This document shows, in pieces, positions 41,790 to 54,162 of a stretch of DNA of 64,000 nucleotides (its first letter is position 1; each line of letters begins with the position of its first letter). The notes below the pieces were generated by a model that ran no database searches, was not told the origin of the DNA, and saw only the letters and a program-made list of their open reading frames with translations. Location: assembly GCA_003290165.1 (NCBI GenBank), contig QNQO01000606.1:248001-312000 (forward strand), given 5' to 3'. The position numbers and the translations under genes were made by a program. Source of the stretch: Berberis thunbergii (lineage: Eukaryota > Streptophyta > Magnoliopsida > Ranunculales > Berberidaceae).

Positions 41790-43819
41790 GACTAGTAGCG
41801 CGGATCTTTTTGAACATTTGGCAAATCAAATAAGAAGATGTGCGAAGGAAGAGTTAGGACAGGCCAAAAGAGGAGGTTTCTATGGTAAGGAGACATGGTG
41901 GTGGAACGCGGATGTGCAACAAACCATTGCGGAAAAGAAAAGATGTTTTAAGGCGTGGCAAAAAGATAGGTGCCTAGAGTCTTATGAGCTTTATAAGCAG
42001 GTTAAGAAGTTGAGTAGTAGAGCAGTAGGGGAAGCTAAGAAGAGAGCGTATGATGCTCTTTATAATAGGCTAGGTACGAAAGAAGTGGAGAAGGATATTT
42101 TCAAGATAGTGAAGGCTAGAGAACAAAAAACTAGGGACTTGAGTCATGTTAAGTGTGTTAAGCATGAGGATGGAAGAGTCTTAATGCATGATAAAGCTAT
42201 TTTAGATAGATGGAAGGATTACTTTTGGAACCTACTCAATGGAACACATATAGGGGAGTTAAACTTGGAGGGGTATGCTTCACAGGAAGGGAGAGATCGC
42301 GTGTTCCATCGCAGAGTTAGTGCCACAGAAGTGAGAGAAGCTTTAAAAAGAATGAAGACAGGAAAGGCCATTGGACCGGATGATATACCAATTGAAGTAT
42401 GGAAATGTCTGGGAGAAGTTGGGATTCAATGGCTAACTAAGCTCTTTAATAGGATTTTGGAAACTAGAAAAATGTCAGATTCATGGAGGCATAGCATTGT
42501 GGTACCAATTTATAAGAACAAAGGGGATATCCAGAATTGCTCGAACTATAGAGGGATAAAGCTTATGAGTCATACGATGAAACTTTGGGAGAGGGTTATA
42601 GAACAAAGACTTAGGAGTTTAACCACGATTTCGGAGAATCAATTTGGATTTATGCCAGGTAGGTCTACTACGGAAGCCATCTTCCTGCTTAGGCAAACTG
42701 TAGAAAAACATCGAGAGGCACGTAAGAGTTTGCATATGGTTTTTATTGATCTGGAGAAAGCATATGATAGGGTCCCCATGGAGTTAATTTGGTGGGTGCT
42801 TGAAAGGAAGAAAGTGTCTCAATGTTATGTCGATATCATTAAGGATATGTATGAAGGGGTTGTAACAAGTGTTTGCTCAGTAGGTGGGATGTCTAGTGAA
42901 TTTTGAGTGACAGTAGGACTACATCAAGGGTCGGCGTTAAGTCCATATCTTTTTGCTTTGGTCATGGATGAGTTGACGAGACATCTGCAAGAAGATGTAC
43001 CTTGGTGCATGTTATTTGCAGATGATATTGTCTTAATTGATGAGACTAGTGCAGGTTTAGGTCAAAATTAGTTAAGTGGCGGGAGGCTTTAGAGAGTAAA
43101 GGTTTTAGAATTAGCCGTTCGAAGATGGAGTATCTAATGTGCAACTTTGGGTGTGAACCAAGAGGGAGAAGTAATACAATTGAGATCGAAGGTGTCGAGG
43201 TCCCGGAGTGTGTGGCTTTTCGATATCTAGGGTCTATAATTCAAAATAATGAGGCTATTGGAGCAGATGTAGACCACAGGATTAAAGCTGGTTGGTTGAA
43301 ATGGCGAATGGCGTCGGGAGTATTATGCGATAGAAGGATGCCTGCAAGGCTAAAATGGAAATGCTATAAGACAATTGTTCGACCAGCCATGCTATACGGT
43401 TCAAAATGTTGGGCCACTACGGGACAACATACGCATAGGATGGCAGTAGCAGAAATGCGTATGTTAAGGTGGATGTGTGGTAAAACTCGTAAGGATAAAA
43501 TTAGAAATGAAAGAATTAGGAGATACTTAGGTGTAGCGCCCATAGAGAAAAAAATTAGAGAAAGACGTTTAACTTGGTTTGGCCATGTGCGGATGAGACC
43601 AAGCACGACGCCAATTAGAAAATGTTTAGATTGACAAGTTAATGGAGGGTGTAGACGGAGGGGACGACCGTTGAAAACTTGGATGAAGACGGTGAATGAA
43701 GATATCATTGAGCTTGGATTAGGTGAGGAAATGTGGGAAGATCGCATTGCTTGGAGGACCAAAATCCATGTAGCCGACCCCGAAAATCTCAGGAATGGGC
43801 TTTGATGATGATGATGATT
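41790..43819 (+). mobile_element. RTE-type LINE, 5'-truncated
   Basis: The element lacks the endonuclease and starts in the linker before the RT domain. It ends with the RTE-style 3' microsatellite TGATGATGATGATGATT (43803-43819) that overlaps the stop codon. The coding region is only lightly damaged. No target duplication could be assigned. Confidence 0.85.
41818..43805 (+). pseudogene. RTE reverse transcriptase (three disruptions)
   Basis: The first 362 codons are open and include MKTGKAIGPDDIPIEVWKCL, FNRILETRKMSDSWRHSIVV, ENQFGFMPGRSTTEAIFLLR and VFIDLEKAYDRVP. These are RT fingers and palm motifs of the RTE clade. A TGA at 42904-42906 interrupts the frame just before LHQGSALSPYLFALVMDEL and FADDIVLID (FADD codons 43015-43026). 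A frameshift near 43065 leads into the 43125-43634 frame with GFRISRSKMEYLMCNFG, FRYLGSIIQNN and the C-terminal RRLTWFGHVRMRP block. A second stop at 43632 is followed by more in-frame homologous sequence. Endonuclease is absent. Confidence 0.88.
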
Positions 43820-45393
43820 CCGTGACACTCCCCTGAATTTCTGTAATTGTTTCAGATTTTTTTAAGTAAGTTGTCAGTTGAACAAATTCGTTTGGAAATG
43901 TGCGTGATTAAGCTGCGGAATTGCCTAAGATTTGATTAAATACTTTTTTTATTTGTAGTTTCTAGTGAGGAAGAGAGTTTATTCTTTAGTAAATTTTTGT
44001 TTAATATGTCTTTAATGGTCGAGTGCAACTTGTAATAGTTAGACATTATTTTAACATTAGATTGATTGTGGGTTTTAGGTTAGAATTAATTCACATTCAA
44101 AAAAAAAAAAAACAGACAGACACAAAAAAACCAAGACCATTAAACATCTTTGCATGTGTAATTGTTTAATTGTGTGTTTATTTATTTTGATAGCAATCGA
44201 AGTTAGAAATAAAATTAAAAAAAAAATTGTTCTTTGAAAATGGCTAACTTTTTTGTAGATGACTACCAGTGGTGTTGTGGGGGAAAGAACAATTGTTTGA
44301 ACCTAGGAGTAGCTCTCAAATAACACTTCCCTCTACTCCCACGGTGGAGACCTTGTGTCCAAGCTTGCAAGTTAGTAAATATCTCTTTCACACATTGTTT
44401 TAGTGGCTTGGGTGTTGAGTGAAAATCGATTGGACATTGCTTGGTGTTTGTTTATGTTTATACATCTTAACGAACTGTGTGGTTGTTTATGTTAATAAAC
44501 TACCATAAACAGATAGGGCATACCTAGCTCTGTTTTTGAAACTGATGGGATTTCATCATCTACCTTATCACTCCAGCTGTGTGAAACCAAGACGCATAAT
44601 AAAATCAACTAAGATTAAAGCCAAGTAGAACGGTGTTCATAGGACAACTAAGACCAAAGTTATTCTGCTGAATTTTGTGTTCACTAAAGCTCAATGTGAC
44701 GTTGGGTTTAATCATTCAATAAACTCTGGGAGGTCGTTGCTACATGGGTAACTCACCCGGTATGCCGAGTCGCTTGTAAGTTGCTGATCGCAGAAGGACG
44801 TGGTGTAACTAACAGTTTTGGCTAGGAACACACCCTAAGTACGTAATTGACACGCAACGTTCTCATATCAATCGGTCTACAGGGCGGTAGCACAAGTACA
44901 ATTCTTAATTAGACCACGTGATCTCTTATCACTTGTGCAATAATCCGGTTTCTTGCAAGCATAACTCTGACCTCATAATTTTGGACTTTGTATTGTTGGA
45001 TACAAGCTTTTAGGATCATTTGTTAACACCCTATCTACTTGGACAATAATATATAACAACATAACGTCTGCCAGTTTCAATCAATCTTGTCCCTCACAAA
45101 ATAACAAGATAAAATCTCATTAAAACAATGTTTGCTTAGATTTGACATTTGTGTGGTTTAGAAGTGATTGTTGCTTGTGTATGTCTTTTTAGCAATCGTC
45201 CGGGGATATTTGATCTTGTGTTTTGTCATTGTCATCTTTCCATCTCATTTTTTTTCCTTTTATGGAAGTTTGGGAACGACCCAACAAACGCTTGGTTTGT
45301 ACCCAAAAAATTTCTAGCCACCCTAATCCACTCTTTACCTCTTCATCACACTCATGTCTACTTACCTCCCCTCACTCTCCAATAAACACTATA
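43820..45393. other. Region between RTE LINE and Athila-like gag, no gene recognised
   Basis: It holds AT-rich sequence with poly(A) at 44098-44112, and 44590-45080, which may be untranslated leader or LTR of the Athila-like element. I could not match it to sequence after 50900, so no LTR is claimed. Confidence 0.4.
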
Positions 45394-46900
45394 ATGACAA
45401 AATGTCTAATTTGGGAATATAATGTTCCCCTTGCTGCTAATGTGCACAGATGCATTGAGCTGCCCCTTATCACGACAGCTCAATTTGAAATCCGACCAGC
45501 TATTATTGATATGTTGCCAAAGTTTTATGGGCATGATCGAGAAAGCCCATATGTCTATATTGAAAAGTTTCTTGAAGTTTGTAGTACTTTTAAGAACTAA
45601 AACATAGATGAGGAAAATGTTAGAGTTTGCTTGTTTCCTTTCTCTCTTGAGGATTTGGCCACCTCATTACTAAATTCCCTCCTGCCAATTTCATCAAATC
45701 ATGGGAGGATTTAGTTAGAAAGTTTCTAGCGAAGTACTTCCCCATGAGAAAGACACTAGAAATTAGAAGAGAAATTGAGGAGTTTACTCAAACACATGAT
45801 GAACTTTTTTATGAAACATGGGACCGCTTTCAAGATTTACTCATCAAGTGCCCCATCGAGACTTTGAAAAACGAGTGCTAGTGCAGAGTTTCTGTAATGG
45901 ACTAATTGTCGAATCTAGAAATATGATCGAATCCATGAACCAAGGGAAATTCATGCGTAAAGCCAGTACTGATGCTTATACATTTCTAAGTGAACTTGTT
46001 GATGATTCTCGACAATGGACTGCCCATAAAGACTTGAAACCTAATTCTTCTAGAAAATTACGTCTATGTGTACCAAAGGAAGATTCTGAACCAGACATCA
46101 AAAACCTTCCTCAAAGACTTTGCTAAGGAAATTATATCTATTGTGACAAAGTCTGCCTCTTAAGCCAAAGAGCAAACTTATAAGCCTTGTACCTTTTGCC
46201 TTAAAAAATCATATATATTCTGATTGTCCTTTAACTTCATGTGGCAATGAACCTCCGGGTGAGGTGTGTGTATTTAACAGTGAACGTAAATCAAACACGT
46301 TCGGTCAAACATATATATATGCAAATCGACATCACTCTAACCTTTCCTATGGTGGTGACTTTTGTAAACAACCACCCAAAAGTTCAAGGAATCCTCTTGG
46401 GTTTCAACACCCTAGGCAACCTAGTGGACAGGCCCACAACTCACGCACTTATCCCAGACAGGTTCAATATGGACCTCAATCTAACTAGTGGCAACAAAAT
46501 CAATATCCACCACAGGATGGCATCTTTCATACCAGCAAAATTAGCCTATGAACCTTTTTATGGTACTTGTCACTAATAATTCATGTCGTCAACCTCAACT
46601 TAGCAACTCCCGGGACTTGATACCTCAAACTCAATATGTTGCTCATTTACCACCTCCAAAACCATCATTGGAGGATATGATGCACCAGTTAATGGCAACC
46701 AATGCTGCTAATTCCCAAGCCATCCACCAGCTTCACCAACAGTTGCAACATTTGACTGTGGGAAGGGAAAAAATAAACATTCCCCAGTCAACCCTCCTTA
46801 GTCCAAAAAGAGCTCCCCAAGCCCATGTCAATGAAATTGGAAGTAGTGTTGATTCACATGGAGAAGTTAAAGTTGTCACCACCCTTCATTCTGGCTGAAC
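45394..46900 (+). pseudogene. gag of Athila-like element
   Basis: The first frame contains QFEIRPAIIDMLPKFYGHD and PYVYIEKFLEVCSTFKN, the start of the Athila/Ty3 gag core. After a stop at 45598 the homology continues (NVRVCLFPFSLEDLATSLL), then shifts to the 45818 frame (VLVQSFCNGL, TDAYTFLSELVDDSRQW). The 46548-46898 part is proline- and glutamine-rich (MMHQLMATNAANSQAIHQLH), as is usual at the Athila gag C-terminus. Confidence 0.75.
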
Positions 46901-47349
46901 AATTGATAATGACATAGAACAACCCAAGACAACTTATGTGATTTCCAAATAGAGCGTTCCTAAACCAATTGAGAACGCTAAAGGTTCTTCTCAAACCAGT
47001 TTGAACTCACCCTGTCCGCTTTTCGTAGAGCCAATAAAGTATATACCTAAGGCACTTTTTCCCAAAGCTTTTTTAGGTAACAAAAAAGAGAAGCAATTTC
47101 AAGAAATACTATAGATTTTAAAGGAGTACACATCAACATCCCGCTTTTGTCTGCTATTCAGCAAGTACTAATCTATGCAAAAACTTTCAAGGATGTGTAC
47201 TAAAAAGAGAAAAACGGAAGTACCTAAAATTGCATGTCTTGCAAGCGATGCCACATCGCTTATTCAACAAACTTGAGTAGTTAAGTACAGGGATCCAGGA
47301 ACCCTTACTGTACCATGTTTCGTTGGGAAAGACTTTGAAAGTCGTGCCT

Positions 47350-50300
47350 TGATCAACTTAGGACGAGTGTGAATCTCTTACCCTATCATATATATTTAGA
47401 ACTTGGGTTGAAGGAGATGCAACTAACAAATGTAGCTCTTAAACTAACAAATGAGTCAAAACGATACCCTAGAGGAAGAGTTTCGGATGTGATTGTCCAA
47501 ATTGCAGATTTCTATTATTTAGTTGATTTCATCATCCTAGACACTAGCTCGAGCCCAAATATTCAAATTCATGTCATCTTAGGGCGACCCTTTTTAGCAA
47601 CTGCGGAGGCCAACATCAACTGTAAAAGCGGTAGCATATTTGTTTCCTTTGGGAACCTTAAAGCTGAATTGAATTTAAGGCCTTGCAAAAGAGGGATGAT
47701 TTCGATATGATTGAGGAAAAAGAAGAAAAATTGTGTATGATTCGATTTTTTGAGTCTATGGCTCAATCGTCACCAGATGGCATATTGCTTCATTATCTCT
47801 CACACTTTGGTATCAACCTAGATATGGACGAGGCTATTGAAGAGGGCAACAGTATGTTGGATAAGGTGTCCATAATGCAGATACCTAAATCTGAGCCATT
47901 ATCACTTTATCAATATGAGGAAGAGTTGTATTCCCCATCTTCCTTTATAGGACAGTCACAATAGAATAACTCATCCACAAACACTCAGAAATCACTAAAA
48001 CTTAAGTCTTTACCAAATGAATTGAGATATGCATTTCTCGGTCCTGAAGAGAGTTACCAGTGATTATTGCGCCAGATTTCACTAAGGAACATAGTGACAA
48101 GTTGTTGGAAGTCCTTAAAGCTCACAAGTCAGCCATTGCTTGGAATATTCATGGCATTAAGGGTGTTGACCCTATTGTTTGTGAGCATCATATTTATTTG
48201 GAAGATGAAACCAAAACCTCCAGAGAGCTCCAGTGACTCCTAAATCCCATTTTGAAAGATGTCGTATAAAAGAAGAAGTGTTGAAACTCCTGGATGCAAA
48301 CATCATCTATGTTATCTCTAATAGCCAATGGGTTAGCCCAGTCCATATGGTTCCTAAGAAGTCAGGAACTATAGTCGTAAAAAATGATAACAATGAACTT
48401 GTGCCACAGAGTGAAAAAGGATGGAGAGTATGCATTGATTATCGTAAGCTGAACTCTAATACTCGAAAGGATCACTTTCCCCTTCCCTTTATTGATCATA
48501 TGCTTGAGAGGCTAGCGGATCATCCTTACAATTGTTTCTTGGATGGATATTGTGGATACAATCAAATCCCTATTGCACGGGAAGATCAAGAGAAAACCAC
48601 ATTCACTTGTCCTTTTGGTACCTATGCTTATCGTCGCATGCCTTTTGGGTTATGCAACGCACCCGCGACATTTCAAAGATGCATGTCTAGCATATTTAGT
48701 GATATGGTGGAAAATTTCTTGAGATCTTTATGGATGATTTTTCAGTATTCGGCTCATCTTTTGACCAATGCCTACATTACCTCTGACTTGTCTTAGAGCG
48801 TTGCGAAGAAAAACGTCTTGTTCTAAATTGGGAAAATGTCACTTTATGGTGAAACAAGGGATTGTTCTTGGGCACGTTGTCTCTCCAAAAGGCATTGAAG
48901 TAGACAAAGCTAAGATTGATGTCAATTCATCTCTTCCAATTCCAAAATCTGTTAAAGATGTACGATCGTTCTTAGGGCATGCTAGATTTTATCACTGCTT
49001 CATTAAAGATTTCTCGCCCTTTGAGTAGTCTCTTAGGCAAAGATGTTCCATTTCTTTTTTACGACAAGTGTATATCTGCGTTTCTGCATCTTCAATCTGA
49101 ACTAGTCTCATCTTCTATCATTTGAGCTCCTGATTGGGCGCTACCTTTTGAGATTGTGTGACGCCTCTGACTACGTTGTAGGTGTAGTTTTGGGTCAGAA
49201 AGTTAACAAACTTCCTCATGCCATCTACTATGCTAGCAAAACTCTGAATGAGGATCAACTCAATTACTCGACCACGGAGAAAGAAATGTAAGCCATTGTA
49301 TATGCATTAGATAAATTTCATTTCTATCTCATTAGAGCTAAAGTCATTGTGTACACTGACCATGCAGCCTTTAGATACCTTCTCAATAAGGACACCAAAC
49401 CTCGTCTAATCCGATGGTTCATTTTGCATCAAGAATTTGATCTTGAAATACTAGATAAGTCAGGTACAAAAAATGCAGTCGTGAACCACTTGTCTAGGCT
49501 AACATCAAAGTGTTCTACTAGTATCTTGCCATTCAAGAGGACTTTCCAGATGAACAACTTTTCTTGGCAGAGCAAGAGCTTCCTTGGTGTGCCAACATTG
49601 TCAAATTTTTAGCAACTGAGGAACTCCTTTTACACTAGTCTAAGCCAGATTGTGACAAGTTTTGTCTAGGATCAAATATTATTCTTAGGATGAGCCATAT
49701 TTGTACAAATACTGCCCTGGCCAACTTATCAGAATATGTGTTTCAGAAGTTAAAAAATTGAGCATTCTTTCATTTTGCCATGATCAAGCTTATGGTGGGC
49801 ATTTCAGTTCTAAGAAAACTGCGGAAAAGGTTCTCCAATTGAGGTTTTATTGGCCTACCATTTTTCAAGATGCCCATGAGTATTGTAAAGTCTATCACCA
49901 ATGTCAACAACTTGGGCGAATAAGTAGTTGACACATGATGCCTCTAAATCCTATTCTAGTGGTTGAAGTTTTTTATGCCTAGGGCATCGATTTTATGAGA
50001 CCATTTCCATCCTCCCATGGGTATCAATACATCCTTCTTGCGATGGATTACATTTCTAAATGGATAGAGGCAACTGCCATTAAGACCAACGATCACAAAA
50101 TTATTGTTTCATTCATAAAGGAGTTTATCTTTAATAGATTTGGCACCCCCAAGGGTATCATTAGTGATGAGGATAAGCATTTCAGTAACCGCGTATTTGA
50201 GCATCTTGTTAAAAAGTATGGGGTTACTCACAAAGTTGCATTTTCCTACCATCCTCAAACAAGCGGTCAAGTTGAAGTCTCAAATCGTCAAATCAAGAAC

Positions 50301-50875
50301 ATCTTCGAAAAGACTATCAATCCAAATCAGAAAGATGGTCTTTACGACTTTTAGATGCCTTACGAGCATATCGAGCTGCATTCAAAACCCTTTTAGGGAT
50401 GTCTCCCTATAGATTGGTCTTTGGTAAACCTTGTCACCTTCCTGTCGAACTCCAACATAGAGCTTATTGGGCTACAAAGATCCTAAACTTTGACCTTGAT
50501 ATGGCTAGTTAACAACAAAAGCTTCAGCTCGATGAGCTAGAAAAACTGAGGTATGATACTTATGATTTATCCAAGAACTACAAAGATAAAATGAAGTGGA
50601 TACATGACAAAATCATCATGAGATAAGAGTTTCATCTTGGTAAGAAAGTTCTACTCTATAACTCTCGTCTTCACCTCTTTCAAGTAAGTTAAAAATTCGT
50701 TAGTTTGGTCCATTTATTGTTCGTGATGTTAAAGACTATGGTGCCATCACCGTAGAAAACCCTACAAATGGTAGTCACTTTCAAGTAAATGGACAACGAC
50801 TGAAGCCATACCATAAACTTCCTACAAGGCTAGTGGAAACCATTCAGTTGATTGATCCTAACTATGAGGATTAGT
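47350..50875 (+). pseudogene. pol of Athila-like element
   Basis: The protease region (47350-47710) has LLPYHIYLELGLKEMQ and VILGRPFLATAEANINCKSG; the active-site D appears as N (LINLG). RT (about 48230-48790) has WVSPVHMVPKKSGTIVVKND, WRVCIDYRKLNSNTRKDHFP and CPFGTYAYRRMPFGLCNAPA, all typical of Athila. The FMDD codons (about 48727-48738) fall in a shifted frame. RNase H follows (about 49150-49500: [15 protein letters not shown]). Integrase has the zinc region (FCHDQAYGGHF, CKVYHQCQQLG) and catalytic residues in LLAMDYISKW, IISDEDKHF and GQVEVSNRQ. The C-terminus includes FQVNGQRLKPYHKLP. Confidence 0.82.
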
Positions 50876-51000
50876 CTGCCCACAAATTCCTACTCCACTA
50901 AGCATGTTTGGGGGTGGTGGATACCACCCCCATTCATCCGGCCAATGATATTAAAGTGCTACTGGGAGGCAGCTTAGTCCGTTTATGCATTCATTCATTC

Positions 51001-51032
<32 letters not shown>

Positions 51033-52680
51033 AAAATTGATAATACCGCCAATGCCTGTTTGGGAGTGATATATTTTTAATAATACATCACCCCCACCAA
51101 CTCACTCTTTTTCATTGCAGGGACGGTACAAATGTTCAACAAATCACCTGAGATGATAAGTTCTAATTTTTATTTCTCACTTTTCATTTCATTTGTTTAA
51201 CACTAGGAATAGTGTTCTAATTGTTTGGGAGTAGGGAGATATATCAAAATTCATCCATCTTTTTTAAAAAATAAAAAATGTGTGGTATCCTAGCTATGAT
51301 GAGATTGGATTATTTGATTCATTACATTTAGGCAAAGAAATGTTAATAGTTTATTACTAGAGTAAACAGTGTATTTGAGCATTCAGGAACAAATAAATTT
51401 TTGCACAATGACCACAGATGTAGTTTGAAATACATAAGTAACTTCCTGAGAATCTAGAGGAATAATAATGGAGACTTTAACCTTGTGAGTTATCACACCT
51501 TTCATTTTATTCAGAGAGTTTTTACGCAACTCTAAGTCATATGATAACTTACAATTTTATTAGACATTAACTTGTTGTAAAATCTCATTATTCTTTTTTT
51601 GGTTGATCACTAAGGATGATATCTTTTTCAAGTTAAGAAAAACATAGCTCTTGTGATTTATAATCATTACCAAACCTTGGTAAATTAGGCATCTCTTGTC
51701 CATCTGAACCTTCTCCAAATCATCTTGTTAAACATTCTATTCAATACTAATGTGAGCATTTGTCTTGGGTTATTAGATATATAAAATAAAAACCAATTTT
51801 CCCATTTATGTTTCTAAAAAATGTTAGGAAATTTTATGAAGAAAAAAAAAGTGTAAAGTGAAAATCCAAAGCCCAAGGTATTTTAGAAAAAAAAAACGTT
51901 GTAAAAAAAAGGTTCTGAAAAAGGGAACAAATAAAAAAGGGGGAGCTGTGAAGAAAGGAAAATAAAAGGAAGTGATTGATAAGTTCCATATTAAGTTATT
52001 TGAAGATCCTACCCATGAAGATATAATGATAGTTAGATTGTATTTCATTAAGGAAGTAAAGTAGAACAATGAATTGTAAGTACTTCGAAAGAAGGCTTCA
52101 TTTGTTAAATGTAATGGATAATGATTTTGATTCGAAATAATAAATTATTTCCTTGTCTTTTAGACTTTTTTCCGATGAAAAACATAAAAATTTAATGTTA
52201 TTTTAGAAATAAAACAATGGATTTGGTTACAGTTTGAGGAAAATGAAAAGACTTTTACTTCTTTAATCCACAACTCAAGTCATTTAGGTTGAAAAACCAT
52301 GTAATTTGAGTATTTTGGGAGAAATTGAAATTACATTCTACAATCATTATGTTAGAATGGGGTGATTCTCATACCCTTGAAATTTCTTTATTTTCATTTT
52401 TGTTACAAGTTATTTTGTTTTCGAACCATATCATCTCTCAATATCTCACCATAATTATTTTTTTTTTTCTTTATTCTTTAAATTGAAATTCAATTATTGT
52501 CTTCTAATCCAAGTGACGTAGAGAATGACCCCTACTTTCACTATGCATTATTGAAGTGTATTGTAGGTTGAAGGAAAAAAAATAAACAAAAAGAGAAAAA
52601 TTACTTTGATTGATGTCGAAAATCATGCAACGACATTAATATCAGTTTTTGGTATCAATCAATCATCCTGACTTGGATTA
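50876..52680. other. AT-rich region after Athila-like pol, no gene recognised
   Basis: The first part is probably 3' UTR of the Athila-like element. It includes two similar segments with CACCCCC/GGGGGTGG words (50908-50935 and 51060-51100). The rest, 51180-52680, has poly(A) and AT-rich stretches with no coding match. An LTR could be hidden here but has no visible partner. Confidence 0.4.
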
Positions 52681-52684
52681 CTCT

Positions 52685-52832
52685 TATACCAGGAGGCGAC
52701 TTATGGGGAGTTTTCAGAAACTTCTGAAGAAGGCGACCCAGATCAGGGTGTCAAAGTTGTAGACCGTGAAGAGCCATCCTCTGCCCCTTATAAACCTAGC
52801 TCCAGTGTACTTGAACGACATCCTGATGAGGA
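52685..52832 (+). pseudogene. C-terminal end of antisense ORF in second Tat-type element
   Basis: The plus-strand frame gives ATYGEFSETSEEGDPDQGVK followed by VVDREEPSSAPYKPSSS, ending with a stop near 52832. It is acidic and resembles the C-terminal part of the antisense ORF at 33680-33765 (SSDEQDSLDPDAKAVVHVD). The homology is short and based on eye alignment. Confidence 0.45.
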
Positions 52833-53179
52833 GTGAATTTTGTGCTCCTGTTTTACCAATAATGAAAATATGTGGAATTGTATTTCTTACATTTCCATTG
52901 TTGAACTTGTTATGTGTTGTCTTGCCATGGTGTCGTTTGTTTAAACACGAGACTTCAATAAATACTGGAACCGTTTACCAACCTGTTCCTGCAATTCTGA
53001 GTTGTTTCAGCCCGTGTCAGGTGGACCAGGTACTGAGGCGTGACAGAAGTTGTATCCATCAAGCTAGGCTAATAAAACTTCAGCCATCATCAAGCCCTGG
53101 GAGTGTGAACCTAACTTGGATGTTCGGGCTTCTTCCTAAGTGGCATAAGTTTGTCTTTGATGCCACGACTTATCTGTGA

Positions 53180-53960
53180 AGATCGTGAGCGTGATTTGGG
53201 TGTCCTGGCTTGTTGAGGAGAGTAGAGTCGGACAATGGTTGTCCTAGCTCACTCAATAAGTCTGACTTGGGGGTCCTGACTTATGTATACAAAGTGCAAG
53301 CCTGACTGCGACCGTTTTGACTTGTGTTTGTAGAGTATAAACTTGATTGTAGTCGTCCTGACCTGTGTTTGCAGAGTGCAAGCCTGATTGTGGCCGTTCT
53401 GACTTGCGTTTGAAGAGTGCGAGCTCGACTGCGACCGTCCTAGCTTACTATATAAGTATGACTTGGAGGTCTTGACTTATGTTTGTTGAGTGCAAGCAAG
53501 ATTGTGGTCGTCCTTACTTGTGTTTGGAGAGTGTGAGCCTAAGTGTTGCCGTCCTGGCCTACTCTATAAGTTTGACTTGGAGGTTTTGATTTATGCTTGC
53601 AGAGTGTAAGCCTGACTGTGGTTGTCGTGACTTACTCTATAAGTCTGACTTGGAGGTCTTGACTTATGCTTGCACAGTGCAAGCTTGACTGTGGTCGTCC
53701 TGGCTTATTCTATAAGTCTGACTTAGAAGTTCTGACTTATGCTTGCAGAGTGCAAGCCCGAGTATGGTCGTCCTGGCTTAATTTATAAGTCTAACTCGCA
53801 GATCCTAACTTATGTTTGCAGAGTGCAAGCCTGACAATAGTCGTCTTGACTTGCGTTCGAAAAATGCGAGCCCGATTGTGGCTATCCTAGCTTATTCTAT
53901 AAGTCTAACTTGGAGGCCTAACTTATGTATGGTGTGTAAGAGACTGACTTTGGCCGTCTT
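53180..53960. repeat. About 73-bp tandem array inside second Tat-type element
   Basis: Units contain GAGTGCAAGCCTGACTGTGG, TCGTCCTGGCTTA, CTATAAGTCTGACTTGGAGG and CTGACTTATG. Full units are about 73 bases; shorter units lack the TATAAGTCTGACTTGGAGG part. About a dozen full and short units are present. The unit sequence is unrelated to the 120-bp array of the first Tat-type element, though it occupies the same place. Confidence 0.85.
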
Positions 53961-54162
53961 GGCCCACTCTTTCATTCTGGACATTGACGTTGATTGTGTT
54001 TGTGTGTTGGGACTTCGTGTCAGCGGCATGGGGTGTATGGGGCTTGGGTCCACTCTCCTCTGTTGACGTGATCACCATGTCATGTGTACGGTGTAGATTG
54101 TAGGACAGTTCATTCCCTTTAGTTGTTACTCTTTTCAATTAATGGGGTTGCGTGCAGTTACA

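Larger units (their letters stand above)
45394..50875 (+). mobile_element. Athila-like Ty3/gypsy element interior
   Basis: Gag, protease, RT, RNase H and integrase occur in order on the plus strand. A 3' stretch after the integrase contains GTGCTACTGGGAGGCAGCTT (about 50954-50973), a trait of Athila-group 3' sequences. LTRs were not identified on either side. Numerous single-base shifts and stops show it is dead. Confidence 0.8.

Noticed and set aside
41818..42906. 362-codon ORF as a host gene
   Set aside because: Its motifs are those of an RTE reverse transcriptase and homologous sequence continues in frame past the stop.
44590..45140. 5' LTR of the Athila-like element
   Set aside because: I could find no matching sequence after the pol region, nor a clear primer-binding site, so I do not claim LTR boundaries.
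53180..53960. CRISPR-like spaced repeats
   Set aside because: Units are contiguous, diverged tandem repeats without unique spacers, in plant nuclear DNA inside a retroelement.
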